Shown here: positions 42,692-55,298 of the stretch, one piece after another
Layout: each line of letters starts with the position of its first letter
Numbering within the stretch: the stretch's first letter is position 1
Source: Immersiella caudata
Lineage: Eukaryota; Ascomycota; Sordariomycetes; Sordariales; Lasiosphaeriaceae
NCBI GenBank assembly: GCA_030512335.1
Contig: JAULSU010000007.1
Location: 3,472,001-3,536,000, forward strand
Direction: 5' to 3'
Length of the DNA stretch: 64,000 nucleotides
The notes under the pieces: model-generated
Told to the model about the DNA's origin: nothing
Databases searched by the model: none
The model's input: only the letters and a program-made list of their open reading frames with translations
Position numbers and translations under genes: made by a program

Positions 42692-45600
42692 ATGTCCGGA
42701 AATCGGTAAGAGATCCCATACTTGAACCCACGAGTGCTCCTGCTGAGAAAACTCCTGCTAATCCAGAGGCGGGAGGACCTCCAGATCGCTCTGTCGACAC
42801 TTCCTCAATGGGACATGTAGATTTGGGGCCAACTGCAAGTTCGCCCATGACACCGGTCCCAGGCAAGCTGCTCCAGCAGTATACCAGAGAGGCGGATACA
42901 CCCCAGCGCCCGCGCGTTCAACGGCGAGCACCGCCCAAAGCAACCCCGGCAACGCGTCCCAGAAGGGCGGCGATGGGAAGCTCCGGGAGTGGAAGCGCTT
43001 CCTGCGGCAAGCATCGGAAACCCCTCGGCCACCTCCTGCCGTCGCTTCCCGCCTTTTCCAGCTTGGCTTGGAGCTGATGGATGGAGACATTGGCGCCGCG
43101 CAAGAGACTATCAAGTTGTTTGCTAGCGAAGCCGGTCTCTCGTTTGTCAAAGACGTTGCGGATCGCCATCTCGCAGGCCCCACTGCCGTCTCCGATACCA
43201 CGCTCTGGAGCACCGAGCTCCAACCGCTCTTCAAGCTGATCACGCACCCGTTCGTTACCGACTCTGCCGTTCTGGAGCAGGAAGTCGCTACAATCTACAA
43301 TTTCTTGTACGGGGTGGGGGGTGAGCGGATGAGTAGGATCTTCACGAAAGTCACTCACCTGCTCGCGTCCTGGCCTACGACATCCCCCACCAGCCTCTCC
43401 CGGACCGCCTCGATAGAGTTGTCCCTTGCGGTACTGTCAAAGTTGCTGGACTGCAACACATCCACCATCGTAAACGACAAGTTCACTTTGGTCACTGCCA
43501 GCTTGTCTAAGTCTTTGGAGGAGTCGTCAAAGTCAGACGACCAGTTCTCTCGCCTACAGGCATCAAAGTACATCGACTACATCCGCCTGAGACTTGATTT
43601 GGGGAATCAAATCGCCTCCATCCAAGACCGCCCACAGGTTGAAGTCGCTCGCGAGCAATTCCAGCTTCGACGAGACCTTCCTGGAGAACTCTCAGCCGAC
43701 GGGCGTCGGCATGACAATGACCATGCAGACATCTGCAAGATCAAGATCTTGCCTACCCGCGAGGAAATCATGTCACCACGGACTGAATACCTGCCGACAA
43801 CAGACTCTTCTCAGTGGCACGTCAAAGGTATCCGTGGACGGTTGGACAGGGAGTTCCGACTGCTTCGTGAGGACACAGTTGGCCAGTTACGCGACGCTGT
43901 TCGTGTATCGCTTGAGTCGATTCGAAGTCCAACGAACAGTTCGCAGCTTCGACCCAAAAATCACGCGCGGACCTACACATACGACTCCCCAATGCTCCAG
44001 GACGTTGAACTCGACAGAGTTGGTGGCTTGGAGTTGCTGGTCCGTTGCGCTCAGCCAGCGGCGGTCCGTGGCCAAAGCTCTGGGAAGCGGAAAGACTGGT
44101 GGATGCAAAGCAAGCGATTGCAGGCCGGTGCCTTAGTTTGTGTGCTTGAGGCATCCGGCTCCGTTCTGTTCTGCGTGGTCTCGGACTCGACGATGCGTAA
44201 CACCGGAGACAAGGAAGCCCGACGCCCCAAGCAGCCGGTGCAAGAGTCTGGTAATGAGGCCACGACCCCTCAGCCTCAAGCCTTCACTCTTTCAGACAAC
44301 GGAGATGAACTGTTTGTCAAACTGCAGCTGATAGATCCGTCAGCCTATGAAGTTGGTCACGCTCTCCGTTGGTGGCAAAACATCGGCTCCGCACCCCGGC
44401 GGTATCTGGTCGAGTTCCCGGGCGTGCTTCTTGCCTCCTTCAAAGATACTTTGATGGCGCTTCAGGAGAAGTACAAGAATCCCGATGTTCCGTTCAGCGA
44501 CCTCATTGCCCCAAACGGGTCGAGTGCCGGTGCGGATGTGGGTCTTCCTCTGTATGCACAAATCCCAGGGTTCAAGTTCAACCTCGCGTGTATAACGCAG
44601 ACAAACACCGAGTTCAACGTATCGCCACGCGCTCTGCCATCTCCCGAGGCTCTTTCGTCTCGGTCCACGCTTGATCCCACGCAGTCTTCCTCGCTGCTCA
44701 ACACGCTTGTTCGCGGTCTGTCGCTTATTCAAGGGCCCCCTGGGACTGGAAAGAGCTATACCGGCGAGAAGCTCATCAAGGTCCTGCTGGCAACTCAGCA
44801 AAAAGCGGGACTCGGGCCCATACTCTGTGTCTGTTACACCAACCATGCCTTGGACCAGCTCCTTGAGCACCTGCTGGACGATTCCGCGAACTTGAAGCTG
44901 ATCCGGATGGGCTCGCGGTCCAAGTCGGAGCGGCTCCAGAGCTTGAACCTTCGTATTGTCTCGCAGAACTCCGAACGAACGAGACCAGAGAAGCACGGTA
45001 TCTGGAGCGCGGAACAGACAATACGTGAGAAGGTCAAGGAAGCCCATGATTTGCTGAATGGGCTTTCGCGTTCTACGACATGGCGGGCTATCCGAGAGTA
45101 CCTGGCAACAACATTCCCTCACCACCACGAAGAGCTGTTCCCGACTCAGGTTGACGGCTGGCAGACGGTTAATCACCAGCCAGAAAAGAAAATCGAAAAG
45201 TGGCTTTGGGGAGGAGATCCAATGAATACTCATTGCCGCACGATTGAGGTTCTGCAGTCTGTGCCATTGTCGACCTTGACGCAAGCGGAACGTCGGTATC
45301 TCCACCGAAGCTGGTTGAAAACCATCAGAGACCGACTAATTGGCGAGGTCATTCAGTGTCACCGGGAATATATTGCGGCGTGCGAGCAAAGAGACCGCCT
45401 ACGCAGGGACGTTGACCTGCGATGCCTCAACCAAGCGAACATTGTCGGGGTTACGACCACTGGCCTCGCCAAGAACCTCGATCTGATGAAGAAGCTTCGT
45501 TGCAAGGTCATGCTTTGCGAAGAGGCGGGCGAAGTCCTTGAGGCTCACCTCCTGACGGCCCTACTTCCGTCCATCCAGCACGCAATCCTGATTGGGGATC

Positions 45601-48600
45601 ATCTTCAACTGAAGCCGCAAATTGCAAACTACGACCTCCAGAGCACAAACCCACGCGGGGCAAAATATTCTCTTGACACCAGTTTGTTTGAGAGGCTTGT
45701 CTCCAACTCAAATATGCCGCTCAGCATCCTCGAGACCCAGAGGCGCATGCACCCGAGCATCGCCGAGCTAATTCGCCCGACCTTGTATCCGTCTTTGAAG
45801 GACGACCCCAGGGTTTCTGAGTACCCAGAGATCGTAGGGATGAAGAAACGGCTGTTTTGGTTCCATCACGAGATTCCCGAGGCCGGCGCCGCCAGTGGCG
45901 ACCCTCTGAACACGTCGCATACCAACCAGTTTGAGGTCGACATGACGGTTGCCTTGGTATCGCACCTTGTGAAGCAGGGGACGTATACGTCGTCCGAAAT
46001 TGCGGTCCTGACACCCTATCTTGGACAGCTTCAACGGTTGCGCCGACGCATGGAAAGTATGTTCCATATCTGTCTCAGCGATCGGGACCTGGAAGAGGTC
46101 GAGGCCATGGAGGCATCAGAGGCAAACGCATCGGGCAGAGCGGGGCCGAGTCTCCCCTCTCCACGCAACGTGGCAAAGACTACTCTTCTGAAAAGCATCA
46201 GAATCGCAACGGTCGATAACTTCCAGGGAGAGGAGGCCACAGTCGTGATCGTGAGCCTCGTCCGGAGCAACAACCAGAGCAGCGTGGGATTCCTGAAGGC
46301 AACAAATCGGATCAACGTTCTTCTGTCTCGCGCAAAACACGGCATGTACATCATCGGAAACGCCAACACCTACGGCAACGTACCGATGTGGAAGAATGTG
46401 ATCGGGACACTCCAGGCAACTGCGAGCTTTGGCGTGAGCTTGGAACTGCAATGCCCAAGACATCCAAACACGCCCATCGCAGTCTCTCAACCTGACCACT
46501 TCGTTCAATTCTCCCCTGAGAGCGGCTGCATCCTACCGTGTGAGAAACGTCTCTCTTGTGGGCACGCTTGCAACGGACGGTGCCATTCGGACATCCTCCA
46601 CAACGCCATCAAGTGTCTCGAGGACTGCCCGCGATCCAAGAAGGGCTGCGATCATTCCTGCCCGCATCGATGCGGCGACGCCTGCGACCTCAAGTGTCAG
46701 GTACGACTAGAAGACATCGATCTCGCCCTCCCGTGTGGCCACTCTGTGACCTCAGCCCGCTGCTTCGAGGCTCAGGATCCGGCTTCAATACGCTGCTTGA
46801 CACCAGCCACACGAGTTGTCCCTGGTTGCGGGCATACCGTGACTGTACCTTGCTACCAGGATGTGACAACGCCAAACTACCTGTGTTCTGCGAAATGCGG
46901 ACACCATCGGCCATGCGGACACACGTGTACCTCCCCGTGCTACCGATGCAGGGATCGGCAAGGCGACAAAGTCTCCATGGAGGATCACAAGACTTGCACC
47001 GCAAAGTGCGGCCGCAAATACGCAAACTGCCCCCACAACTGCGAGAGTCCATGCCACGAGGGAAGTGAGTGCCCGCCGTGCAATGCACCTTGCGAGGCTC
47101 ATTGCGGCCATTCGAGGTGTAGCAAGCGCTGTCATGAGCCATGCTCTCCCTGTGCCGAGCAGACTTGCCAATCTTGCTGCGTGCACACAAAGTGCACCAT
47201 GCCCTGCGCAGCCCCCTGCGACTGGGTTCCATGCTCGAAGCGGTGTGAGAAGCTGCTTGATTGCGGCCATCAGTGTAAGTCCTATATCCCTCCTAGAGTT
47301 TATCTCACTCTCTACTGGTCGACTTCAAGGGCGTCCCGGCGCTAACACAAGCGTGATGCTGTAGGTCCGTCACTCTGTGGAGAAGTATGCCCTGGCTCGG
47401 CCTATTGCCAGACGTGCGGATCACAAGGTATCAAGTCGGCATGTGTTGACCTCATCGAGATGAAGGAGTACCATGAGGTCAACCTGGATGAAGAGCCCTG
47501 CATCTTCCCTGCCTGTGGGCACTTCCTGACAGTCTCGTCAATGGATGGCCAGATGGGCATGAACGCATTCTACGAACTCGACGACAACGAATTGCCGACA
47601 AGGGTTCTTGGCGCCTCGATACCCTTCTCGGGGAATGACTTTGATGGACAGGCGGTCAAATCTTGCCCTACCTGCCGCGGCTCCCTTCGCAATCTCTCGA
47701 GGTATGGGCGTATCATACGCCGCGCTCAGCTTGATGAAGCGACAAAACGCTTCATATCCTGGTCGACTGCCGCCTGTTCTGGCCTCGCAGAAGAGCTTCT
47801 CGTTCTGCTGCAGAAACTTCAGAATACACCGGCTATCAAAGCGGCATCCTCGAGACAGCCAAACGGGGCAAGCACTGCCAAGTTCAACAGTCCTAGGCTC
47901 AGGAGCCTCCATGATATGCAACGAATTGCAGGAAACAACGGGAGATATGAGGCGATGATTCAACTATGGGGAAAGATCCAAAAGTTTGCCAACAAAGTGC
48001 GACAGGAAGAGCAGCCGTTTCACCGTGTCGCCGACTTTGTCAAGCACGCCAATCGCCGCAACGGAACGGACAACGAGTTTCGATACGAGGAGTCTATCAT
48101 CCAGGTAAAGGGACACCTCCTTACGACGTCCCTGTTGCTCAAGTGCGAAGCTGAGGTATTCTCAGACTTCCTCAACCTTGGGTCAGAGGCCAAGTTGCCT
48201 CAGCAGAACGACACCAAACTGCATGTGGACTGGTCCATCTACACCAAAAAATGTGCGCACCTCATTGAGTTGGCGAAAGCCACTCACAACGTGCGTGATC
48301 AGGTTCAAGCCCACCTGTTCGCGGCGCAGTTTTCCATGTTCGCCCGGAACCTCGAGGCCGGCAACCAACAAAACGCGGAAACTGCCGACCTCAACCCCAT
48401 GAAAGCAACGACGGGGACTGGCGATGATGCATCAGAGCGACTCCGCAGCACTGCTCTCGATCATGTTGCACAAGCGCGAGATCTGATGTTCATGTACAAG
48501 TCTACCGAAGTGCTCAAGGATGAGCTGGAAAGGGTTGAGAACATGATAAGAGACGGCGTCTTCTATCAGTCAGTCACCCAGGACGAGATGCGGGCTATTT

Positions 48601-48812
48601 ACAAGGCGATGGCTTTTTCCACTGGACATTGGTATACCTGCGAGAATGGTCATCCTTTCACCATCGGAGAATGTGGGATGCCCATGGAGCTCGCGATGTG
48701 CCCAGAATGCGGCGCTCCTGTAGGCGGACAGAACCACAGGAACGTTGAGGGAATGAGACGTGCTGATGACATTGATCGCTTGGCGTTTGAGGTTCAAGGA
48801 TTGGCAATCTGA
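42692..48812 (+). CDS. ZNFX1-like SF1 RNA helicase with CCCH, NFX1-type and RZ zinc fingers
   Basis: Three exons (42692-42705, 42767-47274, 47365-48812) encode 1989 residues. The first coding exon is only 14 nt. The join creates a CCCH finger (Cys14, Cys22, Cys28, His32; spacing 7-5-3), which supports the model. The SF1/Upf1-type helicase core has GPPGTGKS (661-668, Lys667), CEEAGEVLEAH (motif II, Glu923), GDHLQLKPQ, QRRMHPSIAEL, NFQGEEATVVIVSL and SRAKHGMYI. A Cys/His array of NFX1 repeats follows (LSCGHAC, LPCGHSV, GCGHTV, RPCGHTC), crossing intron 2 (90 nt). The C-terminus carries an RZ finger: WYTCENGHPFTIGECG, then CPECGAPVGGQNH (about 1930-1965). ZNFX1 and fission-yeast Hrr1 act in small-RNA silencing and RNA surveillance, and RZ fingers occur in ubiquitin ligases. 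A role in RNA defence is inferred. Confidence 0.93.
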
Positions 48813-49554
48813 TGGAGCAGCTCGCTGATGTGGTGTCAATGTTGCGTCAGGGGTTTAAGAGGTGAAAATTGACAATACGGTGACGAAGCTGGAGGAGATA
48901 CATGGAGATGAAGGCGATATTGGTGATGGATGGTTTCAGCCGAGCTGCGTTTTGTTGAGATACATAGATAAGATAAGATGTGGGACATGATGACCTGGTG
49001 ATACCGGGAGTGTGTTTGCATGATCCGATCGACAAGTTTGCCGTAAAGGACGACTGTCTGCTCTGTGCGGAAACACCTCAGCCAGATCCACACAAATGCT
49101 ACGTAGAAAACACTGGGGGATCAGATGCATTGCAAACAGTCTTCTTTACATTATAAGTACCTAGTCTGCGTTGTCTGCATTTTAAACGATCTTACCGGCA
49201 TCTCGACGGGCCTTGAACTGATCAATGTCAACAGCCTTGCGCGCAGTACCCAAAAGAGCCCTTTCCTCTGTCCAGAGCCCTGTTACTCACATCCACACAC
49301 AGCTCCAGTGGCTATCATTCCAAGCGACATACGATGACGAACACAGTATTCTCATCATTACAAACCCAAGTCATCTAGTTGATCATTCATGCACATATAC
49401 ACCCAAATCGGCCGTCTCCCTATATACAAGACACCAACCAACACCAACCGACGGGTATTACCCTCCATCACTGTCTCCCTAGCCCTCCCCTGAACAAAAG
49501 AAATAACTCCTGCGGCCCCCCTTTTCCAAATCCCAAATCTCAAACTCCATCCCA
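48813..49554. other. Intergenic between convergent genes
   Basis: This is the convergent 3' flank of the helicase and MFS genes. Short frames only. Confidence 0.4.
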
Positions 49555-52312
49555 TCATGACCAACTCCTCCTGCTCAGCCTTGGATCAACATCAACATCC
49601 AACATCGATCCATACCCCTCTGACCTATTCCCCGCTGCGCTTCCTGGTCGCTGTGCGGGTTCCTCGCCGCGATTCCCATTCCCTGCGGGAACGTCCTCGT
49701 CGTCTAATCCGGAAGAAGCTACTCCGATATCTGCCGCGGCGGGTGTTTGCACACCATCTAGGGCGTCTGGGTCGGTCCACTCATATGGGGTGGGGGAACT
49801 GTCTTCAAAGTGGTCGTTTTCCTCGGAGGTTGCTGACATGGAGTGGGTGGATTGCATTCTCGAGAGGGATGATGCGGGCTCTGGGGAGGGGGTGGTCGAG
49901 GTGGTTTGTTCGGAGGTACTGTATACGGCGGGGTCGCCATGGTGGTCGTGTGTATCCTCGAGAGGCGCGGAGATGAGGATTTCGGGGGTTTTTATTGCCC
50001 GATATGATGGCTGCGATGCGTCCAGCTCGGAGATACCGAGTTGAGTGTCTTGGGTCTCCGTTTGTGGCTGATGCTCTGGCTGACGCTCAAGCTCCCGAGT
50101 GTTCATCGGGGACAATATATCGACAGGGATCACGTTCCCACCAGGCTCAACATAGTACGCCACGGCAGCGACTTCGATGACAGCTCTATCGTTTTCATGG
50201 GAGTAATCCGACAGGGAAGATTCCCTCTTCTCGCGCGTAGCCTCCTGCGCAGCCTTGTCTGTCTCTGCGCCGCCACGCCGACTGGAAGACGGCTTGGCGA
50301 GATTCGGAGTGGGCACGAGGGTGGTGGCTTGAGACGAATCGGTGGTGCCGCGGGGGGAGGAGATGGTGGTTTTCGGTTCGGTCTCGATGGTGATGGGCGG
50401 ATCGAGAACGATGGAGGCCGGGTTGCGGCCGCCGCGGAGGACGAATTTGGTAGCGAGGAGCTTGTCCATGCTGTGGCGCTTGATGAAGAGGGAAACGATA
50501 AATGCGGCGCAGGCGGAGGCGGTGACGATCCAGTAGACGCCGTGGAAGCCTTTGACGTCTGGGAGGTGTTAGTGCTGGTAAAGAAAAAAAAGGGGTGGAG
50601 CAAAGGGAAAAGTCTTGGCATAAAAAGGGGTAATTCTTACAAGCTTGCATGGCGCCGATGCGGACGGGGTCGAGAGGATCCATGGCTTCCATTTCTTTGA
50701 CAAAGGCCTCTGAGTTGTGGGCAATGTCCTCGGGAAGGCCAAGCTTGCGGAGCTCGCCGACCATGACGTTTTGGAAGGCAGTGCCACCGATGGCAACACC
50801 AATGGACATGCCGAGAGTGCGCATAAAGGCGTACATGGCTGCTGCACGTCCGGCGTCCTCGTCTCGACTGATAGCTTGGATTCCCACGTTGATGCTGGTG
50901 AGGAGCATGCCTTGGCCGACACCGAATACGGCAAGGATCACGGCCCAAACTGGGGTTGGCGTGTCTTGGTCGAAGAGCTCGAAGAGGCCGCATCCGACGC
51001 CTGAGATGATCCATCCGGCCCAAATGGCCCATCGGAAGCGACCGATGCGGGACACAATGACCGAGATGACGATGCTGCCGGGAAGGAGAAAGCAAGTCAC
51101 GGGGAAGATGTCGAGGCCGGCTTGAGTCGGAGAGACGAAGTGGACGGCGGTGAAGTAGAAGGGGACGTAGTACAGAACACAAAAGAGCTGCGGGATGTTA
51201 GTGCTGCTGACCTTATCGGAAAGTGGTATGGGATGCATACAATGAGCCCCTGGAACAGAGCGCAGGCGTAGGTAAAAATGGCCGAGGTCGAGCAGAACAG
51301 AGATGGCCGAAGGATGGGCTCCTTTGCGTAGTATGCCTCCCAGATGATGGTCGCCACAAGGCCAAAGACACCGACGGCCATGGGCGCAATCACCTGCGCA
51401 CTCTTCCACTCGAACTGGATGCCAGCCCACGATATGCCCACCAGGAAGCTAGTCATGCTTGCTGTGAAGAAGATGGTGCCAACCCAGTCGACTCGGGCAA
51501 GCTTAGACATGAGCGATGTTTTCTTGGTTTTGAGCTTGACATAGATGGGCACGAGAACGAGGCCGAGGACGCAGAAGGGGAACTTGGTTGTGTCAGTACT
51601 TGAACATGATAGGGGGGGGGGGGGGGGGGGGGTGTCAGGGGTACTCACGTTGAGGTAGAAGCACCATGCCCAAAAGACGTGCTCGACAAAGAGACCGCCA
51701 ATCAGCGGACCGAGCACACTCCCAAGTGCCCACGCCGCAAGGACAATGGAAAAGTACTTGGGCCTCTGCCTCAGAGGAACGATGTCGGCAAAGATGACCT
51801 GGCCCATGGTAATGATGCCACCACCGCCAATGCCCTGAACGGCACGTCCGATGAAGAAGACTGTAAAGTTCTTGGCGATGGGCGCGCACAGTGCCGTGCC
51901 CATGGTGAAGAAGAGCACCGAGACCATGAGCATTTCCTTGCGCCCGAAAATGTCGGACAACGCGGCAATGAAGGGTTGGCATACGGCACAGGCGAGAAGG
52001 TACGAGGTACCTGCCCAGAAGGCGTCTGTTGCTGACCCTCCGAGATCGACTGCGAGTGTCTGTTCGAGATTAGCGTATTTCCATGCAAGTCGAAAGAGGG
52101 GAGAAACTCACAGGAAGCACCGAGACGAGAATGGTAGCGTCGAGAGCCACCATGAGCGAGATGATGGCTATGGTGATCATTAAAGCATACTCCTTCTTCC
52201 CAGCCTTCCACTCTAGCTCCCTCACCTCCCCCGCCTCTAGCTGAGGCTCTTCTATGCTCGACATCTCCAGGCGATCGCCGGGGTCGACATAACTGGTGGT
52301 TGTGCCCGTCAT
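49555..52312 (-). CDS. MFS multidrug-type transporter (DHA, 14-helix class) with long cytosolic tail
   Basis: Five exons (52112-52312, 51649-52059, 51241-51582, 50641-51187, 49555-50558) encode 834 residues. The introns are 52, 66, 53 and 82 nt, and all phases agree. Family marks include LDATILVSVLP (motif D1), LSDIFGRKEMLM (motif A), GRAVQGIGGGGII (motif B) and LGPLIGGLF (motif C), which indicate a proton-coupled drug/toxin exporter type. About 14 helices are visible up to residue 530. The last 300 residues are a Ser/Thr/Glu/Pro-rich tail with no helix (for example TPSPEPASSLSRMQSTHSMS), unusually long for the family. The second intron contains a C21 tract on the coding strand. Substrate is unknown and no biosynthetic cluster is adjacent. 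Confidence 0.9.
51612..51632 (+). repeat. Homopolymer G21 inside an intron of the MFS gene
   Basis: The tract reads C21 on the coding strand and lies between the GTGAGT donor (51648) and the CTGAC branch site (near 51595) of a 66-nt intron. Length changes here would alter donor-to-branch spacing. Confidence 0.9.
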
Positions 52313-53827
52313 GGAGGAAAAACGGGGTGCCCACGCTCAGGGGCTTGAGAAAAGGGGTACTCGGGAGCGAGATGCCGCAAAGGCGACGACTAGTTCTCGC
52401 GATGGCGCTCACGGTGGAATCGGGGGTGAGGTGACAGAACGAGTGGTGACTCGAGTGATGTCGTTGTAAAATGACACGGCAGCGCAGGACATCATCTCGG
52501 GGTGGGAGGATGGGGGACATGTCCTTTGTACTGACAGGAGAGCTCCAACGGGGTGTTATGGTGCTTGAGGGGGCCGAGCAGCTGTCAGATTGTGGCGGGC
52601 GAACTTTCGTGTGGTCCAGGCCAGCCGGCCGTATGCAGAGGAGGGAGCGTGCAGAGTAAAGCTCGACTAGTGGGCCGAAATCCACAGCGTGCCGGGCACT
52701 CGGGTTTGGTCTCGGGGGGTGATGCGGCGGTGGTGTGAGAAACCCTGAGACACTCTCAGATATTCCCCCTGTAGCAATACCGACAACTTTTAGCGATCAA
52801 TGTTGAACCTACTAGCTGCTGCTAATTGTGGACTCGCGTGGGTGGTCGAACTGGTTCATGGTGCTAACCCGTCGATCTGGCGCTTGAACCTGCATAAGAC
52901 CCGACGGACTGTCCTCGAGTCCCGATCCATGCGAGGAAAGCCCATACCGAATTTCACCAGACTGCCATGGTTCCCCGGCTCCATCTTGACGGTTGCAACT
53001 GGAGCAGCAAGGCCGTTCATCGCAACCAGGCAAACCAACTGTTGAAGGATCAAAACATGGCGACGCCCGCTGTGATGTATGGTAGGTAAAACAAGCCAAA
53101 CCCCACAGAGACCGTCGAGAGGAGCAGGTCCAAGACCCGGCCGAATCGGGCATAAAGACGGAAAAGAGTTGGCCAAGCGCGGCCGTTGACTAGCCCCATT
53201 TTGCGTTATGTCATTCTGAACCACCCCTCTCACGATTCCCTGCATCGACAAGACCACTGGTAAGAATCGTTCGACGGCCGCGTTGCAGCCAGAATCCCCT
53301 CCTGATTCCCAACCTGTCTGCCGATGTCTTGGTCCATGAGAAGTGCATCTCTGTTCGCATGTCCGTAACCGCTGCCTGTCTTTCGTGGCGACCCATCCTG
53401 TCCAGTCTGTCGTTCTCCGGGGTACGTCAAGGCCGTATCTCAGGCATCTGATCTGAATATCTCCGCCTCGATCTCGCGTGAAAGCAAAGTATCCGTGTCG
53501 ATTAAAAAAAAAAAAAGGATCCGTTTCCGGTATGACACCATACGACATTGACAACCGCCATTCGCCTATATCCCAGAGAACCCGGCCTGCCGGCAATCTC
53601 CCCGCAACAATTTCCACCTTTTAAGCCAAAGCATCCGCCGTCGGGGACTTGGGGAGGCAAGCTATCATCTGCCCTAGCCCAACACCCAAGACAGCAACCA
53701 AGGCAGCGCTAGCAAATCAGACAATAACAACATCAACCACACCCTCAGGCCACCGCCAGCCGAACATAACCGCACCCAATCCCACGAAACACGCCACCCA
53801 TCGTCTTCCACAACACCACTCCAAACC
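52313..53827. other. Long divergent promoter region
   Basis: About 1.5 kb between the MFS start and the PaxU-like gene. It contains an A13 tract at 53504-53516 and a CA-rich leader after 53690. No gene recognised; a 253-codon minus-strand frame (52856-53617) has no motifs. Confidence 0.4.
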
Positions 53828-54949
53828 ATGGGCAAGAAAAAAGAAACCCTCGCCTTCATCCCAGGCTTCATCTCCCTCGCCCCCTCCATCTGGATCCAAG
53901 ACGCCGCCTCCCTCGCCAACTCCTCCCCCCAATCGATACCCCGCCGCCCAACCCTCAACTTCTCCGCCTCCTCATCCCCCCTCCCCCTCCCCTCTCCCTC
54001 AGAACCCACCACCCACGGAACCCCCGACCTAATCCTCATCACCTCCTGGACGGGTGCCCTCCCCAAGCACATCGCAAAGTACACCCTCTCCTACAACCAA
54101 CTCTACCCAGGGGTGCCACTCATGGTAATAACCACCACCATCTGGGATCTCGCACTGCACACCCTCGACACCAAGATCAAATCGGTTGGTCCCGCCGCCG
54201 AATATATGCTGGGTACGAAGAGGGAGAAGATTTTGCTGCATGCGTTTTCGGAGGGGGGAGCGCACAAGGCTGTTTGTCTTGCTCGTGCTTACCTCCTCGC
54301 TGCCGCCGCTGCTGGAGGGGAAGGGCATGGGAAGAAGTTGCCGATACGGGCGTTTGTATTTGACAGCACGCCGGGGACGCCACGGTACGCATCGAACGTT
54401 GCCGCCTTCAAGAGGTCGCTACCGAGGAATCCAGCAGCGAGGGCGTTGGGATTGCCCATCGGGGCGTCGGTGTTGGGTGTGACGTGGGTGTTGTTTATTG
54501 TGTTTGTGGGGTATGAGAATAACCTGATCAGCGAGACGAGGAGGGCGTTGAATGATGAGGGATTGTGGGTTGATGTGAGGGGGGCGCCGAGGACGTATTT
54601 GTTTAGCGAGAGGGATGACTTGATCAATTGGAGGGATGTGGAACGGCACGGGGTGGAGAGCGCGGAGAAGTTGGGGGTGAGGAGTTTGTTGGTGAGGTTT
54701 AGAATGAGTGGTCATTGTGGGCATGCGAGGGGGAATGAGGGGGTATATTGGGGGGCGGTGAGGAGGACTTGGGAGGCGTGGGATGTTGCGGCGCGGAGGG
54801 AGACCGAGGAGACGGCGGTGTGTGTGAACGGTGCCGGCGCCAGGAATGCTTGTGGAGGCGGTGGTGTTGCCGGAGTTGGGGGCGATAAGACCGGCTCGGG
54901 AGGTGGGCACCCGGTCCTAACCTGCGTATGCTGCGGGGAGAGGCTTTGA
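53828..54949 (+). CDS. PaxU / TMEM53-like (DUF829) protein
   Basis: A single exon encodes 373 residues, ATG in context ACCATGG. LILITSWTGALPKHIAKYT near residue 70 is the signature start of the DUF829 family, followed by YPGVPLMVITTT. LLHAFSEGGAHKA near residue 140 is the Ser nucleophile elbow of its alpha/beta-hydrolase-like fold. Late Asp (FSERDDLINW) and His (FRMSGHCGHAR) residues are at the positions expected for a triad. A hydrophobic stretch (VLGVTWVLFIVFVG) may anchor it in a membrane. PaxU is encoded in an indole-diterpene cluster, but most fungal members are not. No prenyltransferase or P450 lies nearby here. The last 60 residues are Gly/Cys-rich (VCVNGAGARNACGG, VLTCVCCGERL) with unknown role. 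The enzyme activity is not established. Confidence 0.85.
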   Translation: MGKKKETLAFIPGFISLAPSIWIQDAASLANSSPQSIPRRPTLNFSASSSPLPLPSPSEPTTHGTPDLILITSWTGALPKHIAKYTLSYNQLYPGVPLMVITTTIWDLALHTLDTKIKSVGPAAEYMLGTKREKILLHAFSEGGAHKAVCLARAYLLAAAAAGGEGHGKKLPIRAFVFDSTPGTPRYASNVAAFKRSLPRNPAARALGLPIGASVLGVTWVLFIVFVGYENNLISETRRALNDEGLWVDVRGAPRTYLFSERDDLINWRDVERHGVESAEKLGVRSLLVRFRMSGHCGHARGNEGVYWGAVRRTWEAWDVAARRETEETAVCVNGAGARNACGGGGVAGVGGDKTGSGGGHPVLTCVCCGERL

Positions 54950-55298
54950 CTGATGGCGAGCAGGAGCTAGTGTCCAGCGGGCTCTGGTTTAGAATAGACG
55001 CCGCTCGGAACGGGTCTCGGGTGGTTTGCGGGCCCGAACGGGGTGACGGGGAGTACGTCGGACGCGCAAGTAAATCTGTCTTCGACAATAGATAGCCTTC
55101 GCTCCCTGGTTGTTGGTAGATCAGTAGTCATATTAAGTCTATTTGATCCTGCTCGTGAGCAGTATGCTTGATCCCGACCATTCCTTGGTTGAACGCAGAC
55201 CTGCCGCTCGCTTCCTACCGCCAAACCGTACACCAAAAACCTAAGTCATCGCTCATACCTCCTCCCAGATCGTAACTCGTGCTCCGTTCCCGTGTCGA
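54950..55298. other. Intergenic between convergent genes
   Basis: Short convergent gap. Nothing seen. Confidence 0.4.

Noticed and set aside
52856..53617. 253-codon minus-strand frame
   Set aside because: No motif and uneven composition in a promoter region, with other frames open too.
53828..54949. Start of an indole-diterpene gene cluster (because of the PaxU-like gene)
   Set aside because: No prenyltransferase, geranylgeranyl synthase, P450 or FAD monooxygenase lies within the window around it; DUF829 proteins are common outside such clusters.
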